15,451 nt of DNA from a bacterium (lineage in GTDB: Bacteria > SZUA-79 > Acidulodesulfobacterales > Acidulodesulfobacteraceae), in contig JAJYHI010000151.1 of the NCBI GenBank assembly GCA_021784835.1, positions 1 through 15,451 of the forward strand, in the 5' to 3' direction. Numbering within the stretch: the stretch's first letter is position 1; the number at the start of each line of letters is the position of its first letter. The notes under the pieces were generated by a model. The model ran no database searches and was not told the origin of the DNA. It saw only the letters and a program-made list of their open reading frames with translations. A program made the translations under genes and the position numbers. Positions 1 to 7,429 of the stretch are shown piece by piece.

Positions 1-535
1 CATAGAAAACATACATAAAGCCCTTGAAATACTTGAAGATATACCGATATATATAGACGACAGCGCAGGCATAACGGTAACGGAACTGAGAGCCAAAACC
101 CGCAGATTAAAAAGAGAAAAAAATATAAAAATAGTTATAATCGACTATCTTCAGCTTATGAAAGCTTCCCATAACATAGAATCTAGAGAACAGGCTATAG
201 CGGATATTTCGCGCTCGTTAAAAGGCCTTGCGAAAGAACTGAATATCCCGGTAATAGCTCTTTCCCAGCTAAACAGAATGGTCGAATCGAGGCAGGACAG
301 AAAACCTCAGCTTGCGGACCTTAGAGAATCCGGAGCTATAGAACAAGATGCCGATTTAATTATGTTTGTTTACAGGGAAGAGGTTTACAAAAAAGATACG
401 GAAAACAAAGGCATAGCAGAGTTAATAATCGGCAAGCAGAGAAACGGTCCTACCGGCATCGTCAAACTTTCCTATATCGATAAATATACATCTTTCGAAA
501 ATCTTGCGTACGAAGACGGAGAGGCTTATATCTAA
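1..535 (+). CDS. dnaB: Replicative DNA helicase DnaB, C-terminal part (5' truncated by window edge)
   Basis: This is the C-terminal end of the ring-shaped helicase that unwinds DNA ahead of the replisome. The reading frame is open from base 2, giving about 177 residues, so the start codon and the N-terminal and Walker A regions lie outside the window. Visible RecA-fold hallmarks are the ELRAKTRRLKRE segment, the Walker B strand IVIIDYLQLM, the ALSQLNR sensor segment, the LRESGAIEQDAD stretch and the KQRNGPTG loop near the C-terminus. All are typical of DnaB and distinguish it from RadA. The first ATG inside the frame (158) falls within the Walker B region and is not a real start. The stop overlaps by four bases the stop of the convergent sugar kinase gene, with no terminator between them. 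No intein or truncation is seen in the part present. Confidence 0.95.
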   Translation, partial: IENIHKALEILEDIPIYIDDSAGITVTELRAKTRRLKREKNIKIVIIDYLQLMKASHNIESREQAIADISRSLKGLAKELNIPVIALSQLNRMVESRQDRKPQLADLRESGAIEQDADLIMFVYREEVYKKDTENKGIAELIIGKQRNGPTGIVKLSYIDKYTSFENLAYEDGEAYI

Positions 536-1497
536 AGGCAGTGCATAACGGCTAAACCTGCGGCGCCTATAATTCCGGCATCTTCCCCTAATCCCGATTT
601 TAATATCCTCAGGTTCGATGCCGACGCCTTAAGCGCCCTTTTGCCTACCTCGTTTTTAACGGTATCGAACAGGCCGGGAATACCGCCTATAACTCCTCCA
701 CCGAGTATTATTGCGCAGGGATTCAATAAATTTACTGCGCTGATTACGCCGTCGGACAGATAAATACCCGTTTCTTTAATTATCTCTGCGGCTTTTTTAT
801 CTCCGGCTTTATAAGCGTCGGCGACCGTTTCGGCAGATATACCGCCTATGCCGCCTCCTGCCGCATCTATTATATTTTTAAAGCCGTTCATATCAGCGGC
901 GGCTCTTTCTTTAGCTATATTTGCGATTCCGAGCCCTCCGGCATACGCTTCGAGACAGCCGGAGTTCCCGCATGTGCATTTTCTGCCCCCCGAAACAACG
1001 GTTATATGTCCTATCTCTCCCGCGGCGTTAGAACAGCCCGCATATAAAGACCCGTCGATTATTATTCCCGAACCTATACCGGTTCCGACAAAAATACATA
1101 TAATGTTATTTTCGCCTTTTCCCGAACCGAACTTCCATTCCCCGTAAGTAACAGCGGTTAAGTCGTTTGCTATATAAACGTCCAAGCCGGTTTCTTTTTC
1201 CAGTATATACTTAAGGGGAACTTCGTGCCAGTTCATGTTAGGAGAAAACAAAACAGAGCCCGTCTTATCGTCTATCTGCCCCGCTATGCCTACTCCTATA
1301 GATTTAACGCCGTATTCTTCGTTTGCCGATAAAAATTGCTTAACGTTATTTACTATAAAATCCACCTGTTTTTCGGCTTCATCCAATGATTTTGGAAATG
1401 AAACCGATAGTCTGTTCTTTACCGTCCCGCCTTCTCCAAATATTCCACACCTTAAATTTGTTCCGCCTATATCTATCCCTGCAGTATTTTTTTTCAT
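532..1497 (-). CDS. ROK-family sugar kinase, probable glucokinase
   Basis: A cytoplasmic kinase of 321 residues, the usual ROK length, predicted to phosphorylate glucose or a related hexose with ATP. The N-terminal phosphate-binding loop DIGGTN (residues 9-14), the catalytic Asp in ANDLTA (D112), the adenosine-side loop GTGIGSGII (about 138-146) and the EIGH segment (161-164) are all present. The ROK zinc site CTCGNSGCLE (C174, C176, C181, with H164) is intact, which argues for an active enzyme and not a ROK repressor. There is no N-terminal helix-turn-helix. The start is the only sensible one, because it sits directly before the phosphate loop. The ribosome site is weak (AAAGA about 12 bases upstream). 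The gene lies 54 bases downstream of the diguanylate cyclase gene and may be co-transcribed with it. Glucokinase is the best guess, but N-acetylmannosamine or fructose kinases share these motifs. Confidence 0.88.
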   Translation of the reverse strand: MKKNTAGIDIGGTNLRCGIFGEGGTVKNRLSVSFPKSLDEAEKQVDFIVNNVKQFLSANEEYGVKSIGVGIAGQIDDKTGSVLFSPNMNWHEVPLKYILEKETGLDVYIANDLTAVTYGEWKFGSGKGENNIICIFVGTGIGSGIIIDGSLYAGCSNAAGEIGHITVVSGGRKCTCGNSGCLEAYAGGLGIANIAKERAAADMNGFKNIIDAAGGGIGGISAETVADAYKAGDKKAAEIIKETGIYLSDGVISAVNLLNPCAIILGGGVIGGIPGLFDTVKNEVGKRALKASASNLRILKSGLGEDAGIIGAAGLAVMHCL

Positions 1498-1551
1498 GTC
1501 ATAATAATTTCTTTAATAATGATGCGTTAGAAATTTTATTTTTAGTGAAAA

Positions 1552-3876
1552 TCATTCGGAATTATCGGCATCGTCGTCTCCCGTTATTTCGACCTTTTTT
1601 CCTTGATGCTCGCCTATTATCCTGTTTCTGCCGCTGTTTTTCGCCTCATAAAGGAAATCGTCGGCAATTTTTAAAATATCGTCTGTGCTATTTATTCTTT
1701 CGTCCGGCATAGTAGCGATTCCTATTGAAATAGTGACCTCGCCGGCGATTTGTGTAAACCGCTGACTTCTTATAATACTTTTTAATTTTTTAGCCGAAAG
1801 AACGGTTCCGTTAAAATCGGTTTGCGGTAAAATTATGACGAACTCCTCTCCGCCATATCTTGCGGCAATATCTATGTTTCTAATATTACGCCTTAAAATA
1901 GAGCCTATATGCGATAAAATTATATCGCCTACCTTATGTCCGTAAAAATCGTTAACTTCTTTAAAATGGTCGATATCTAATATCATAACCGATAAACTGC
2001 TTCCGTATCTTTTTGCCTTGTTGAATTCTGATTCCAAAACCTCGTCCATTTTTCTTCTGTTGTAAAGTCCCGTCAGTTCGTCAGTAATAGAAAGCTCGTT
2101 TATCTTCATGTGTATCTTTGCATTGTCTAAAGCTACCGAAAGCTCTTTAACGGCATGTTCTAAAAATGCTATATCTTCTTTTTTGAAGCTATGAATGGAA
2201 GAAACCATCAAAACGCCGATGTTTATATCGCCGACGTACAAAGGAAGCCAGACTATATCTTTAGGAAACACTTCGCAGAAACCGTAATCCATAGTCATTC
2301 CTTCCCCGCCTTTTTCCAAAAGTTTTTCTTTCAAAATCAGGGCGTTTTCAGGAATATCCCTAAACCATATCGTCTTTCTGTCTTTAAGGCAGTGTCCCGC
2401 CATTCCTTCGGAGGCGCTTATCTTATTGGCTACGAATTTCCTAATGCCGTAGAACTGCCAGGGTATTAGAAAACCCTCTTCGCCTTCGGATAATGCGCTG
2501 GACAGGTCTTCGCAGTCGGATTTGTCGGCTTTTATGTCCGTTTCGTTATTATCTTTGCCTCCGCCTTCAGCCGAAGTAGCAAACTTGCCGCTCTTGCTGT
2601 AAACGTATATTATGCCGGAAGATATATTTAATAGTTCCTCTAAAATATTTAAGGTCGAGGTTATTATTTTATCGAAATCCAAAGAGCCGACTAAGAAATC
2701 GGAGAACGAATTATACTTTTCCATTCTTTCTTCCCTGTCTTTAACGGTCATAGCCATTTCCGTAAAACCTTTGCCTATGTCTTCAAATTCATCGTTGGTA
2801 TTGATAATAAGTTTGGTATCTAAATCTCCGGAGGTAAATTCCTTAATGGCGGTTTCTATGGCGGATATCGGATTTAAAGTGTCTTTTGAGGCAAAATACG
2901 AAATGACGAGGGATATAACGAGGCCTACCAAAATAATAAACATTGCGTACTCCGCCGCCTTTCTGAATAACGTGACATAACGCCTGTTCGAAATAAAGAC
3001 GGCTATGGAGCCTATAACCCTGCCGTTTATATTTTTTATGGGATGGAATGCGGCAAAAACCGTTTCTCCGTTATAGCTCAATTCCTTTATAAAATCCTTT
3101 CCGTCTTTGATTTTATTATGGATATCTTCCGGAAGCCTCGAGCCTTCGCCAAAAATGTTTCCGGGGATTTTTAAGGTCGAAAGGCATACCTGCCTGTTAA
3201 AAAGGGAAGCAAAAACAGCAGTTTTCAAGTGGTATTCGTTATAAATCGTTTCCGGTAAATAGCTGTTGTTGTTTAAGTTAATCAAACCGAAAATCGAACC
3301 TATAGAATGACCGTCGTAAAACAGGGGAACTACCGTTACCAAAAACATATTTGAAGCGTTGTCCGCCATTTTAATATTCATCCTCAAAAGGGTCTGTTTT
3401 CTTATAATCGCAGTTTTTACGACAGGAAAACCAGTCCTGAAAGCTTCGAATATCATGCCTCCAAGGGAAGGCTTGAAGTTTCTGCTTCCTCCGGTAGATG
3501 CCTTAATAAACCCTTCCTTGTCGGTTATTCCTATATAGTCCGCAAAATTAAAAGCGTCTTTGTATGATTTGATTAATGAATTTTGGAAAGAAATATTTTT
3601 ATGGATAACGGCATTTATCAGATAAGGATTGTAAGAGCTTATCAAAAAGCCGTTTTTAAGACGGTTTGCCTGCGAATAATAAATCCTCTGCGCCCCGCTT
3701 AACGTAATCCTGACTTTATTAAGGCTTTCTTTTTTTGTCTGGTTCCTGAATATATAAGTATTGGCAATAGCTAAAAGAATTAGCGGAATTAAAACGGATA
3801 GAGAAAACGACAAGACTAATTTAGCCTTGATGGACATTTTAGGCCTGTATCCGGTAGAATATTTTATTTCGGACAT
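1552..3876 (-). CDS. Membrane diguanylate cyclase: Cache-like sensor, HAMP, GAF and GGDEF domains
   Basis: A 774-residue inner-membrane signalling protein predicted to make cyclic di-GMP from two GTP. It has a membrane helix at about residues 18-41, a periplasmic sensor of about 270 residues with a Cache-like fold (ending in NGRVIGSIAVF), a second membrane helix at about 311-330 and a HAMP linker to about 385. A GAF-like domain (about 395-585) and a GGDEF domain (about 590-755) follow. The catalytic signature is GGEEF (675-679), with the metal/substrate residues D634 in DIDHFKE and N642 D643. The product-inhibition I-site RNID (666-669) lies exactly five residues before GGEEF, so the enzyme looks both active and feedback-inhibited. 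There is no EAL domain. No clear ribosome site precedes the ATG. M14, preceded by an AGG about ten bases upstream, is an alternative start. The ligands of the periplasmic and GAF domains cannot be read from sequence. Confidence 0.92.
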   Translation of the reverse strand: MSEIKYSTGYRPKMSIKAKLVLSFSLSVLIPLILLAIANTYIFRNQTKKESLNKVRITLSGAQRIYYSQANRLKNGFLISSYNPYLINAVIHKNISFQNSLIKSYKDAFNFADYIGITDKEGFIKASTGGSRNFKPSLGGMIFEAFRTGFPVVKTAIIRKQTLLRMNIKMADNASNMFLVTVVPLFYDGHSIGSIFGLINLNNNSYLPETIYNEYHLKTAVFASLFNRQVCLSTLKIPGNIFGEGSRLPEDIHNKIKDGKDFIKELSYNGETVFAAFHPIKNINGRVIGSIAVFISNRRYVTLFRKAAEYAMFIILVGLVISLVISYFASKDTLNPISAIETAIKEFTSGDLDTKLIINTNDEFEDIGKGFTEMAMTVKDREERMEKYNSFSDFLVGSLDFDKIITSTLNILEELLNISSGIIYVYSKSGKFATSAEGGGKDNNETDIKADKSDCEDLSSALSEGEEGFLIPWQFYGIRKFVANKISASEGMAGHCLKDRKTIWFRDIPENALILKEKLLEKGGEGMTMDYGFCEVFPKDIVWLPLYVGDINIGVLMVSSIHSFKKEDIAFLEHAVKELSVALDNAKIHMKINELSITDELTGLYNRRKMDEVLESEFNKAKRYGSSLSVMILDIDHFKEVNDFYGHKVGDIILSHIGSILRRNIRNIDIAARYGGEEFVIILPQTDFNGTVLSAKKLKSIIRSQRFTQIAGEVTISIGIATMPDERINSTDDILKIADDFLYEAKNSGRNRIIGEHQGKKVEITGDDDADNSE

Positions 3877-3980
3877 TGACGGCTTTTTATTTAATATTAA
3901 TTTAAATTAAGTAATATATCGTATCCTAAATTTTATAACTTTTGAAAATTTTTGCAAGAAAAAATATTTCTAAATCTTCG

Positions 3981-4922
3981 TTAATCCTTAATTAAGCTTA
4001 TAGCAAACTGTTTTGCCGTTCTTCCCGACCTGGAACCTTTGATAAGCGCATAATTTACGGCATTTTTCCTAATGCCGTCCATATCTACGGAAGACGTTTT
4101 AACTCCGTATTTTTTCAAATATAATTCGACTATTTTTAAATACGTTTCCTGATTAAAACTGTATAATCCGTATGTCAAACCGAATCTGTCGCTTAAGGAA
4201 AGGCTTTCTTCGGCTTCTTCTTCGGGATGTATGAAGCTTGAGCCGTGGTTTTCCGGAGAAAATGTTTCCTTTGTAAGATGGCGCTTGTTAGACGTTGCGT
4301 AAATAATGATATTTTCCGGAAGTTCGTCTAATCCGCCGTCGAGAATGGATTTTAGTTTCTTATAAAATAAAGAATCGGCATCGAATGCGATATCGTCAAA
4401 AATCAATATAAAACGGTATGGTTTTGTTTTAATAACGGTGATTAACTGGTAAATCAGCTCCGCCGTGTCTTCCACTATTTCTATAAACTTTATCCTGTTT
4501 ATATAAGGCGGTCCGCCGAATGATTTTGCCAGCGCCCTTATAAGCGAAGATTTGCCCGTTCCTCTGTCGCCCCATAAAAGCACGTTATTTGCAGGTTTAC
4601 CGGAAGCAAATTTCATAGTATTCCGAAAAACGTCTTTAATTATATTGTCTATTCCTATAAAATCCGATAGCAACAGCGAATAACCGTCTGCGCCGATTCC
4701 GCCGGATTCTTGTACGGCGGAATTTTCGTCGGATAAAGGCTTTAAAATATATTCGCCGTTTATTTTAAAAAACTTGAACGAGCCGAACCTGTCTATATGG
4801 GAAGTATCATATTTAATAATGCCTTGTTCATTATAATTGATTTTACGGGCATTTTTAAACTCGCCGTAAATCTCGGAAATGATTCGGTTTATATTCCGTA
4901 CTTCATTGCTGAGTTCTTCCAT
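3981..4922 (-). CDS. DUF815-family AAA+ ATPase
   Basis: A predicted cytoplasmic P-loop ATPase of 313 residues. Walker A is GDRGTGKSS (118-126) and Walker B is ILIFDDIAF (D176 D177). A sensor-1 type YATSNKRHL (N212), the SLSDRFGL segment with a probable arginine finger (R246) and the C-terminal SGRTAKQF (sensor-2-like R301) follow. The order and wording of these motifs match the DUF815 family (PF05673), whose cellular role is not settled. The first roughly 85 residues are a variable helical region ahead of the ATPase module. The gene starts 29 bases after the thiC stop, with no terminator between, so it is probably the last gene of the thiE-thiC transcript. No Shine-Dalgarno is visible before the ATG. 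Physical linkage to thiamine synthesis may be incidental. The family assignment is by motif recall and is fairly secure; the function is unknown. Confidence 0.85.
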   Translation of the reverse strand: MEELSNEVRNINRIISEIYGEFKNARKINYNEQGIIKYDTSHIDRFGSFKFFKINGEYILKPLSDENSAVQESGGIGADGYSLLLSDFIGIDNIIKDVFRNTMKFASGKPANNVLLWGDRGTGKSSLIRALAKSFGGPPYINRIKFIEIVEDTAELIYQLITVIKTKPYRFILIFDDIAFDADSLFYKKLKSILDGGLDELPENIIIYATSNKRHLTKETFSPENHGSSFIHPEEEAEESLSLSDRFGLTYGLYSFNQETYLKIVELYLKKYGVKTSSVDMDGIRKNAVNYALIKGSRSGRTAKQFAISLIKD

Positions 4923-4951
4923 TGCGATTTATAATTATTTATAAATTAATT

Positions 4952-6250
4952 TTATTTAAAAGAAGCGTTTAATTTAATGGAGCAGTAAGAAGAACACATA
5001 GAACAGACTTTATCGTCTTTAAGAGGGAGGGATGCTCTCATTTCTTTTGCTTTTTCGGGGTCTAACGCACATTCGTACTGTTTCTCCCAGTTCATCGCAC
5101 GCCTGTTTTTGCTCATTTCTAAATCTATATCTAGGGCGCCTTTAATTCCCTTTGCAATATCACCTGCATGGGCGGCTATTTTAGAAGCTATAACCCCTTC
5201 TTTAACGTCCGATACGGACGGAAGCCTTAAGTGCTCCGCCGGCGTAACATAGCACAGGAAATCCGCGCCCGCGCCCGCGGCTATCGCACCGCCTATAGCG
5301 CTTGTTATGTGGTCGTAACCGGGGGCTATATCGGTAACCAAAGGACCCAGCACATAAAAAGGGGCTCCGTTGCAAAGGCTTTTTTCCAATTTTATATTTT
5401 CTTCTACCTGATTCAACGGAACGTGTCCCGGACCTTCTATCATTACCTGAACGCCCTCTTCAAGCGCCTTTTTCTGCAATTCGCCGAGCGTCACGAGTTC
5501 GGTAATCTGTGCCCTGTCGGTAGCGTCGTTAAGACAGCCGGGTCTTAATCCATCGCCTAAGCTTAAAACGACGTCGTTTTTCTTTGCTATTTTCAAAAGT
5601 CTGCCGTAGTCTTCGTACAGAGGATTCTCTTTATTTTTTTTTATCATCCATGAAGCAATCAAGGAACCGCCTCTCGAAACTATACCCATAATCCTCGTCT
5701 GCATATTCATGGTTTTTATCGCGTTTAACGTCAACCCGCAGTGGACGGTAATAAAATCAACTCCTTCTTCGCACTGTCTTTCTATAACTTCAAAAAGGTA
5801 TTCCGGGTCGAATTCATCGATAAAACTTAATCCGCTAGAACCGCCGTTTTCCATGGCAGGCTGAAATGCTTCGTAAAGCGGAACCGTTCCAACCGGAACC
5901 GTAGAATTTTTAAGGATATTTTGCCTGAATTCTATTATGTTTCCGCCTGTAGAAAGGTCCATCACGGCATCCGCTCCGGCGCTTATCGCCGCGAATAGCT
6001 TTTCTAATTCTTCTTCGATACTGTGGTTATCTCCGGAAGAGCCTATATTGGCATTAACTTTTGTCTTTAAACCTTTCCCCACCGCAAGAGGGCTTATATC
6101 CCTTGAACGGTTCTTAGTTATAACCGTCCTGCCGTTCATAATGTCGCCGCGTATTGTTTCAGCGGAAACGCCTTCAGCCGCGGCGCACGATTTCATTTCT
6201 TCGGTAATTATATTTTTCCTTGCGGCTTCTATCTGATTTATATATTTCAT
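4952..6250 (-). CDS. thiC: Phosphomethylpyrimidine synthase ThiC (short form)
   Basis: A radical SAM enzyme that rearranges aminoimidazole ribotide into the hydroxymethylpyrimidine phosphate moiety of thiamine. At 432 residues it matches the short ThiC form, without the N-terminal extension of the E. coli type. Recognisable segments are GSSGDNHSIEEELEKL near the N-terminus, FITVHCGLT, MIEGPGHVPLNQVEENI, PLVTDIAPGYDHITSAIGG and YVTPAEHLRLP, which carry the metal- and substrate-binding histidines and acids. The [4Fe-4S] cysteines sit at the extreme C-terminus as CSMCSSYC (C416, C419, C423). This is CX2CX3C spacing, not the CX2CX4C of the E. coli type, and a Ser stands where Gly usually follows the second Cys. 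The start is supported by a GGGA ribosome site about 9 bases upstream. It lies 92 bases downstream of thiE in the same direction and probably shares its promoter. No TPP riboswitch precedes it. Confidence 0.96.
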   Translation of the reverse strand: MKYINQIEAARKNIITEEMKSCAAAEGVSAETIRGDIMNGRTVITKNRSRDISPLAVGKGLKTKVNANIGSSGDNHSIEEELEKLFAAISAGADAVMDLSTGGNIIEFRQNILKNSTVPVGTVPLYEAFQPAMENGGSSGLSFIDEFDPEYLFEVIERQCEEGVDFITVHCGLTLNAIKTMNMQTRIMGIVSRGGSLIASWMIKKNKENPLYEDYGRLLKIAKKNDVVLSLGDGLRPGCLNDATDRAQITELVTLGELQKKALEEGVQVMIEGPGHVPLNQVEENIKLEKSLCNGAPFYVLGPLVTDIAPGYDHITSAIGGAIAAGAGADFLCYVTPAEHLRLPSVSDVKEGVIASKIAAHAGDIAKGIKGALDIDLEMSKNRRAMNWEKQYECALDPEKAKEMRASLPLKDDKVCSMCSSYCSIKLNASFK

Positions 6251-6342
6251 ATATTATTCCCTATTTTTTTAACGGTTTATTTGCCGGCCTATATTTAATT
6301 TATAGAACGTTTATTATCTTTCGTTATTTTACCTGCCGCTAT

Positions 6343-6963
6343 TTACTTTGCGCCGAGTATATCGATTAATGTTCTAACTGCTTTGCCTATATCTCCTTTT
6401 TTTAATATACCCGATTGGACCGCTATATGTCCGGCTCCGGCTTTTTTTATTTCGGAAAGATTATTCTCGTTAATACCTCCGAGAGCAAAAACGGGTATTT
6501 TGACGGAACGCACAACCCTTTCCAGCATATCCGTCCCATGTTGAAATTCCTGATTTTTTGTTTTGTAAATCGGGCTAAATGTAATAAAATCGGCGCCGTC
6601 TTTCTCTGCCTTTACAGCTTCTTCTATAGAGTGTGAAGAATAAAATATTTTGAGATTTTTAACCTTTTCCTTAACCGCCTTAACCGGAATGCTGTTAATA
6701 TTCAAATGGACGCCGTAGGCTTCAAGGGCTAATGCCGCATCTATCCTGTCGTTGACAAAAAATTTTACGTCCGGATATTTTTTCAATACCGGTTTAACTT
6801 TTTCGCCTAATTTAATAAATTCGTTAACACCGATATCCTTCTGCCTTAATTGAAATGCTCCGACGCCGTTATAAAAACAAACATCTAATGCTTCGAGATA
6901 GCTGTTTTCGTCTTTAAAAAAATTCTTGTCCCCTATTAAATATATATTAAACCTACATATCAT
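6343..6963 (-). CDS. thiE: Thiamine-phosphate synthase family protein (ThiE, possibly TenI-like)
   Basis: A 206-residue TIM-barrel protein that, if a true ThiE, joins hydroxymethylpyrimidine pyrophosphate to thiazole phosphate to form thiamine phosphate. Family marks are FQLRQK (37-42), FVNDRIDAALAL with the Mg-binding-type N71 D72, GVHLN (84-88), the SSH turn (109-111), FSPIYKTK (129-136) and FALGGI (159-164). Two usual ThiE features look altered. The GQ-x-D stretch after GVHL, which carries the second Mg-ligand Asp, reads NINS, and the T-x-TK pyrophosphate loop is shortened to KTKNQ. This leaves TenI (aminothiazole tautomerase) as an alternative. Being the only ThiE-like gene beside thiC favours ThiE in vivo. 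It is the first gene of the leftward thi transcript, about 49 bases from a predicted start site. No Shine-Dalgarno is seen before the ATG, and no better start is available. Confidence 0.8.
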   Translation of the reverse strand: MICRFNIYLIGDKNFFKDENSYLEALDVCFYNGVGAFQLRQKDIGVNEFIKLGEKVKPVLKKYPDVKFFVNDRIDAALALEAYGVHLNINSIPVKAVKEKVKNLKIFYSSHSIEEAVKAEKDGADFITFSPIYKTKNQEFQHGTDMLERVVRSVKIPVFALGGINENNLSEIKKAGAGHIAVQSGILKKGDIGKAVRTLIDILGAK

Positions 6964-7018
6964 TTGTTTTTATTGATACAATTATGCAGGAACGTTGAAA
7001 GAATAGTTTTTATTTAAT

Positions 7019-7048
7019 ATTATATAATTTTAGTCCTTATATTGTCAA
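7019..7048 (-). promoter_or_regulatory. Consensus sigma70-type promoter for thiE-thiC-ATPase
   Basis: Read on the minus strand, a perfect TTGACA (7048-7043) is followed after 18 bases by a perfect TATAAT (7024-7019). The predicted start is near 7012, giving a leader of roughly 49 bases before thiE. That leader is too short for a TPP riboswitch, and the typical CTGAGA core is absent from it. Confidence 0.75.
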
Positions 7049-7093
7049 TTAAATCAACTCCCGAATCGATTATATAAACCGATACGGATTTAT

Positions 7094-7120
7094 GCAATTT
7101 ATATCTTGCAATTTTAATAT
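7094..7120. repeat. Two direct copies of a GCAATTT-type element
   Basis: GCAATTTATAT (7094-7104) is followed 14 bases later by GCAATTTTAATAT (7108-7120). The first copy is identical over 11 bases to the left half of the palindrome at 10120-10149. The second overlaps the predicted -35 of the 49-residue protein's promoter. It could be an operator; chance similarity in AT-rich DNA cannot be excluded. Confidence 0.35.
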
Positions 7121-7134
7121 TTTTTTGTTAGCAT
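7106..7134 (+). promoter_or_regulatory. Probable promoter for the small membrane protein
   Basis: TTGCAA (7106-7111) is followed after 17 bases by TAGCAT (7129-7134), which is preceded by TGT, an extended -10 element. The predicted start is near 7141, about 31 bases before the ATG at 7172. The same TGn arrangement appears at the tRNA-Pro and sodB promoters. Confidence 0.5.
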
Positions 7135-7171
7135 ATTAAAGTTTGAAAATTAATATTAAGGGGGATTAATT

Positions 7172-7321
7172 ATGGAAGACAATAACAAGCATTTTACGAA
7201 AGTTATGTGGATAGTAATGGTAATCAGCGTTATAGTTATTATCGGTCTCGGCATTTATTCTGCTACCGGTCTTAATTATAATTTTCCTGATATGACCAAA
7301 ATTCTTCCTTTATCCTTATAA
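7172..7321 (+). CDS. Small single-span membrane protein, 49 residues
   Basis: A short open frame with a hydrophilic, mixed-charge N-terminus (MEDNNKHFTK), one hydrophobic helix at about residues 11-30 (rich in Val, Ile and Met) and a short polar/aromatic tail containing NYNFPD. It is probably anchored in the inner membrane, though topology is uncertain. Evidence that it is real: a strong AAGGGGG ribosome site ends 7 bases before the ATG, a plausible extended -10 promoter lies upstream, and membrane-type composition holds throughout. It stands alone, divergent from the thi operon and 25 bases before tRNA-Lys, with no terminator between them, so the tRNA could be transcribed from the same promoter. 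It could be a small subunit or regulator of a membrane complex, but no family is recognised and no function is assigned. Confidence 0.65.
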   Translation: MEDNNKHFTKVMWIVMVISVIVIIGLGIYSATGLNYNFPDMTKILPLSL

Positions 7322-7346
7322 ATATAAAAAGTACCTACAATTTTAA

Positions 7347-7422
7347 GAGCCGCTAGCTCAGCAGGTAGAGCACCTGACTTTTAATCAGGTGGTCGTGGGT
7401 TCGACTCCCGCGCGGCTCACCA
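7347..7422 (+). tRNA. tRNA-Lys (anticodon TTT)
   Basis: A complete cloverleaf. The acceptor GAGCCGC pairs with GCGGCTC, the D-arm is GCTC...GAGC, and the anticodon stem CCTGA/TCAGG encloses loop CTTTTAA with TTT at 7380-7382. The T-arm is GTGGG TTCGACT CCCGC, followed by discriminator A and an encoded CCA. It has no promoter of its own that I can see, so it may be read with the small membrane-protein gene 25 bases upstream. Confidence 0.97.
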
Positions 7423-7429
7423 CTATTTT

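Noticed and set aside
158..535. ATG at 158 as the start of a separate short gene
   Set aside because: It lies inside the DnaB Walker B motif, and the frame is open to the window edge; it is the end of dnaB.
848..1147. Open frames on the plus strand across the kinase gene (848-1147, 1235-1504, 1386-1712)
   Set aside because: They lie antisense to a gene with clear ROK motifs. Their composition is proline- and phenylalanine-biased, and none has a recognisable domain or ribosome site.
3877..3980. Terminator or promoter between the ATPase and the diguanylate cyclase genes
   Set aside because: Only weak AT inverted repeats (AGAAA/TTTCT) and poor -35/-10 matches are seen; nothing clear enough to call.
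6251..6342. TPP riboswitch between thiE and thiC
   Set aside because: The 92-base gap has no CTGAGA core and no stable paired arms on the minus strand.
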